Below are positions 31,680-34,227 of a stretch of DNA of 34,227 bases, piece by piece. Below the pieces are notes generated by a model. That model was given only the letters and a program-made list of their open reading frames with translations. It searched no databases and had not been told where the DNA came from. Every line of letters begins with the position of its first letter. The first letter of the stretch is position 1. This DNA comes from an uncultured Candidatus Saccharibacteria bacterium. GTDB lineage: Bacteria; Patescibacteria; Saccharimonadia; Saccharimonadales; JAEWBQ01. Location of the stretch: the NCBI GenBank assembly GCA_946885745.1, contig CAMPGV010000004.1, positions 1 to 34,227 of the forward strand, read 5' to 3'. The translations under genes and the position numbers were made by a program.

Positions 31680-34094
31680 ATGATTGCGTGGTGTCACCTC
31701 CCCACTATTTTTAACCGACGTCTTGGACTACGAACCGTAGGCCTTGCGCTCCTATGTGCTGTTATAACCACAACAGCACTTGTTGCGCATGCCCAAGCAG
31801 TTCCCGGCAACCAGACGATCAACTTCCAGGGCCGCCTGCAAACCGCAGCGGGGGCCGTGGTTCCTGATGGTCATTACAATATGCAGTTTAAAATCTATGA
31901 AAATGGCAGTGGATCCGCGGCCGGCAACCCTGGCGGTACGCTCAAGTGGACTGAGAGCTACATCAATAATGGCAGCACAGCCGGCATCGAAGTCCGCAAT
32001 GGATTCTTCTCCGTTAGCCTGGGTAGTGTTACACCTTTTAGTGGCAACGTCGACTGGAATAGTGGCGACCTTTGGCTCTCAATGAACATTGCCGGTAGCG
32101 CAAGTGCGTGTACCAGCTTTGGCACGTCACCGTGTGCCAGTGATGGCGAGATGCTCCCAATGAAGCAAATCACCGCTTCGCCATTTGCCCTTAATGCCGC
32201 TGCCCTCGGCGGCAAAACAGCCGGAAACTTTACACAGTTAGGCCAAGGTGTTCAAACCGACAACAGCACGAACAGCAGTATCTTTATCAATAAAACCAAT
32301 ACTGGTAACTTACTCCAGCTCCAAGCAAGCGGCAGCGACGCTCTTACGATTAACAGCACCGGCAGTATCACCCTCGGCTCTACGACGAATCAGTCAATCT
32401 CTCTTGCCTCGGCGGCCGCAGGCAGCGGCAAAGAACTCACTCTCGCCGCTGGAGACGCTGCTCCGGGCGGTGATTTCACAGGGGGCAACCTCGTTCTTCA
32501 GGCCGGAAGCAGCAGCGGTGCCGCACTTGGCGGCAGCGTTATCGTACAGGCAGCCGGCCAGAACAGCCTAAGCGCCTTCCAAGTGCAAAATGCCACTGGG
32601 ACACCGATCCTAAATGTCGACAGCATCAATGGCATTGTTTCGGTGGGTAGCCTCAATTTCTCATCATCCGACCTCATCATTGCCGGGCAAACCAGTAGCC
32701 TATGGGGTACGGAAGCTATTTCCGCCTCTTCCTACACTGACAACTCGGCACTCAATTTCGGCATGACGTTCAAGAGTGATGTCTCCGGTCAGATCACAGG
32801 CGTGCGCTACTATAATCACGCTGGCAACAACTCAAACGGTACTGATATCGGTAAGCTCTGGGCTTGCAATAGCCCGACTTGTGCACTCAACGAGGGTGGC
32901 ACCCAGCTCGCCTCGGTCCTGTTCCCCGCTGACGACTCAGCTGGATGGAAAACCGCCACTCTTTCAAGCCCTGTTGCCATCAGCCCTAATACGTACTACA
33001 TGGTGACTTATTACAACCAAAACGGTAGCTACTATGCAACCTCGCACTACTTTGACAACGACTATCACGCCACCCCACTTCATGCACCAGGCATCAACAC
33101 CCTCTCAAACGGCAGCTTTACCGCAGGCAGCGCAGATTTTCCAACAAACACCTTCAATGCAACCAACTACTGGGTCGATGTTGTCTTTGAGGCGACCACC
33201 AGTGTCGACCAGGTAAGTTCATCTAACGGCTTAATCCTTAGCTCCGGCGGCGCGATGACTCTTGGTCCAACCGGTCAGGAGCTTAATTTGCAGGGTAACG
33301 GTATTAATATCTCCGCTAGCAACGATAGCGCCGTCACGATTCAAGGCGCCAGCGTCACCCGTGCGACATTTAATGATGCCAATATTCAAATCGGTAGCGG
33401 CACAGGCACGGGACAGCCGGTTTTGCTCACGCTTGATCGAGCAGGAGCCGCCCCGACCATTACCAACCACGATGCCATGCTTGGCAGCATGTACTATGAC
33501 ACTACTCTCGGCAAGCTCCAGTGCTACGAGGCCGAGGGCTGGGGCAATTGCGGCACCACTCCCGACACTTTCATCACCCTTAACCCCGAGTACACCAACG
33601 CCGTCACCAATGGTAACGGTATCGGCACTATGACGTCTGATCTGTGCTCAGACACCCTTAATATTAATGACGGCAGCAGCGGGCAGCCGACCGTCTGCGG
33701 CACCAACGAGACCCACAACTTCTACGATTGGACATCATCGCAAGCCAGTGCGCAGACGAAAAGTATTTACGTCACCTACCAGCTCCCATCAACCTTCAAA
33801 CAATTCGTCAGCAATGCCACCTCCCTAACAGGCCGCACTGACAGTACAAGCGCCACGGTCAGTTATCAGATCTACCGCAACGCCGGTACTGGCCTCGCCG
33901 CCTGCGGATCAACTATCTCCGTTTCAACTGGCAGCCAATCGGCCTGGCAAAAAGCCGTCGCTTCCGGCGGCAACGACCCATCGGGCTGTGCTTTTGAGGC
34001 TGGCGACAGTATTGTCGTTAAGATCAATTTCACCGCATCTGCGAATGCGCACGCTTACGTAAGCACCCTTGGGCTCACCTATAGCAACCAGTAG
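31680..34094 (+). CDS. Large exported fibre-like surface protein with DUF4082 domain
   Basis: 804 aa from ATG 31680 (815 if TTG 31647 is used; neither has a ribosome binding site). A signal peptide (about residues 17-40, A-H-A-Q-A) is followed by a domain with I-N-F-Q-G-R-L...P-D-G-H-Y-N-M-Q-F-K-I-Y, a beta module seen in bacterial tail-fibre-like proteins, ending at P-M-K-Q-I-T-A-S-P-F-A-L-N-A. Beta-strand repeats (about 190-335) follow. A DUF4082 domain (about 340-505) shows F-K-S-D-V-S-G-Q-I-T-G-V-R-Y-Y, A-G-W-K-T-A-T-L-S-S-P-V-A-I and Y-Y-M-V-T-Y. More repeats lead to a C-terminal globular domain with M-L-G-S-M-Y-Y-D-T-T-L-G-K-L-Q-C-Y-E and four or more further cysteines. I see no C-terminal anchor. 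DUF4082 is usually associated with carbohydrate-related surface proteins. Likely role is adhesion; it is divergent from the ATPase operon and may be functionally linked to it. Confidence 0.8.
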   Translation: MIAWCHLPTIFNRRLGLRTVGLALLCAVITTTALVAHAQAVPGNQTINFQGRLQTAAGAVVPDGHYNMQFKIYENGSGSAAGNPGGTLKWTESYINNGSTAGIEVRNGFFSVSLGSVTPFSGNVDWNSGDLWLSMNIAGSASACTSFGTSPCASDGEMLPMKQITASPFALNAAALGGKTAGNFTQLGQGVQTDNSTNSSIFINKTNTGNLLQLQASGSDALTINSTGSITLGSTTNQSISLASAAAGSGKELTLAAGDAAPGGDFTGGNLVLQAGSSSGAALGGSVIVQAAGQNSLSAFQVQNATGTPILNVDSINGIVSVGSLNFSSSDLIIAGQTSSLWGTEAISASSYTDNSALNFGMTFKSDVSGQITGVRYYNHAGNNSNGTDIGKLWACNSPTCALNEGGTQLASVLFPADDSAGWKTATLSSPVAISPNTYYMVTYYNQNGSYYATSHYFDNDYHATPLHAPGINTLSNGSFTAGSADFPTNTFNATNYWVDVVFEATTSVDQVSSSNGLILSSGGAMTLGPTGQELNLQGNGINISASNDSAVTIQGASVTRATFNDANIQIGSGTGTGQPVLLTLDRAGAAPTITNHDAMLGSMYYDTTLGKLQCYEAEGWGNCGTTPDTFITLNPEYTNAVTNGNGIGTMTSDLCSDTLNINDGSSGQPTVCGTNETHNFYDWTSSQASAQTKSIYVTYQLPSTFKQFVSNATSLTGRTDSTSATVSYQIYRNAGTGLAACGSTISVSTGSQSAWQKAVASGGNDPSGCAFEAGDSIVVKINFTASANAHAYVSTLGLTYSNQ

Positions 34095-34098
34095 TTAA

Positions 34099-34128
34099 TT
34101 GGTGGCATAATAACCGCTATGTTAAAAT
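34099..34128 (+). promoter_or_regulatory. Putative promoter for a gene beginning at the window edge
   Basis: TTGGTG (34099-34104), 18-bp spacer, TAAAAT (34123-34128), directly after the stop of the fibre gene. Confidence 0.4.
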
Positions 34129-34182
34129 AACGATAACCAATAACACCTGACGAAGTTGGGACAGAGAACAGAACGGAACGTT

Positions 34183-34227
34183 GTGGAATTCAAAAAATCA
34201 ACCAAATCACATGGTCGTCCTGTTACA
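34183..34227 (+). CDS. Possible start of a further gene (15 codons visible)
   Basis: GTG at 34183 opens a frame (V-E-F-K-K-S-T-K-S-H-G-R-P-V-T) that runs off the window. GGAACG lies a few bases upstream and a promoter-like pair at 34099-34128. A basic N-terminus of this sort would suit a cytoplasmic protein. Too short to identify. Confidence 0.3.
   Translation, partial: MEFKKSTKSHGRPVT

Overview
ORGANISM. The window most likely comes from a free-living or environmental member of Candidatus Saccharibacteria (TM7, Patescibacteria/CPR). The reasons are a compact gene layout with roughly balanced GC content, several exported proteins that end in folds I associate with Saccharibacteria, the absence of outer-membrane genes, and many start codons without a Shine-Dalgarno sequence beside others with a good AGGAG. 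UGA is used as a stop (for example in the ATGA overlap at 12254-12257), so this is not the recoded Gracilibacteria/Absconditabacteria lineage. I saw no tRNA, rRNA, CRISPR array, IS element or phage. The lineage is inferred from protein style, not from a marker gene.

LAYOUT. (1) 1-3300: 5'-end part of aspS, a CBS-domain membrane protein, and a membrane-anchored DsbA-like thioredoxin followed by a clear terminator. (2) 3301-3665: a non-coding stretch with hairpins. (3) 3666-8501: an AbrB-like regulator with its EmrB/QacA-type exporter, a TylF-type methyltransferase, a DUF6766-like membrane protein with internal duplication, a 3-methyladenine DNA glycosylase, and a divergent short-chain dehydrogenase. 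(4) 8539-15813: a signalling and stress block. It holds two tiny genes (60 and 46 aa), a four-helix membrane protein, a CRP-like regulator, a phosphorelay of five-domain kinase, response regulator, REC-kinase and a further response regulator, a GlsB-type membrane protein and a P-loop kinase. (5) 15921-23913: seven consecutive minus-strand genes for exported proteins, comprising two DUF916/WxL-interacting-type membrane-anchored proteins, four related secreted WxL-like proteins and one Ig/PKD protein. (6) 24021-25043: a membrane-anchored fibre-like protein. (7) 25047-31464: an F-type ATPase operon in canonical order but without subunit a and with strange b and c equivalents. (8) 31680-34094: a large exported fibre protein with a DUF4082 domain, then the possible start of one more gene.

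HOW IT FITS TOGETHER. The most unusual element is the ATPase operon. Its F1 part (delta, alpha, gamma, beta, epsilon) keeps catalytic motifs. The c-position gene encodes a c-like two-helix hairpin, with an IGRNP loop, fused behind a signal peptide and an extracellular domain of about 180 residues. The b-position gene encodes a long coiled-coil protein with no membrane segment. There is no atpB, and the usual ion-binding carboxylate of helix 2 is not at its normal place. This looks like an F1 rotary engine coupled to a ring that carries extracellular domains, rather than an ordinary proton-driven ATP synthase. It is flanked on both sides by surface-fibre genes.

A second system is a putative CRP-like regulon. 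The regulator at 9561 keeps the R-E-x-x-x-K recognition-helix pattern expected for TGTGA half-sites. TGTGA-N6-TnAC-type palindromes lie in front of it, of the response regulator, of the GlsB gene and possibly of the P-loop kinase. The GlsB site has exact class II CRP promoter spacing. The surface locus 15921-23913 resembles the csc (WxL/DUF916) cell-surface clusters of Firmicutes. These functional links are inference.
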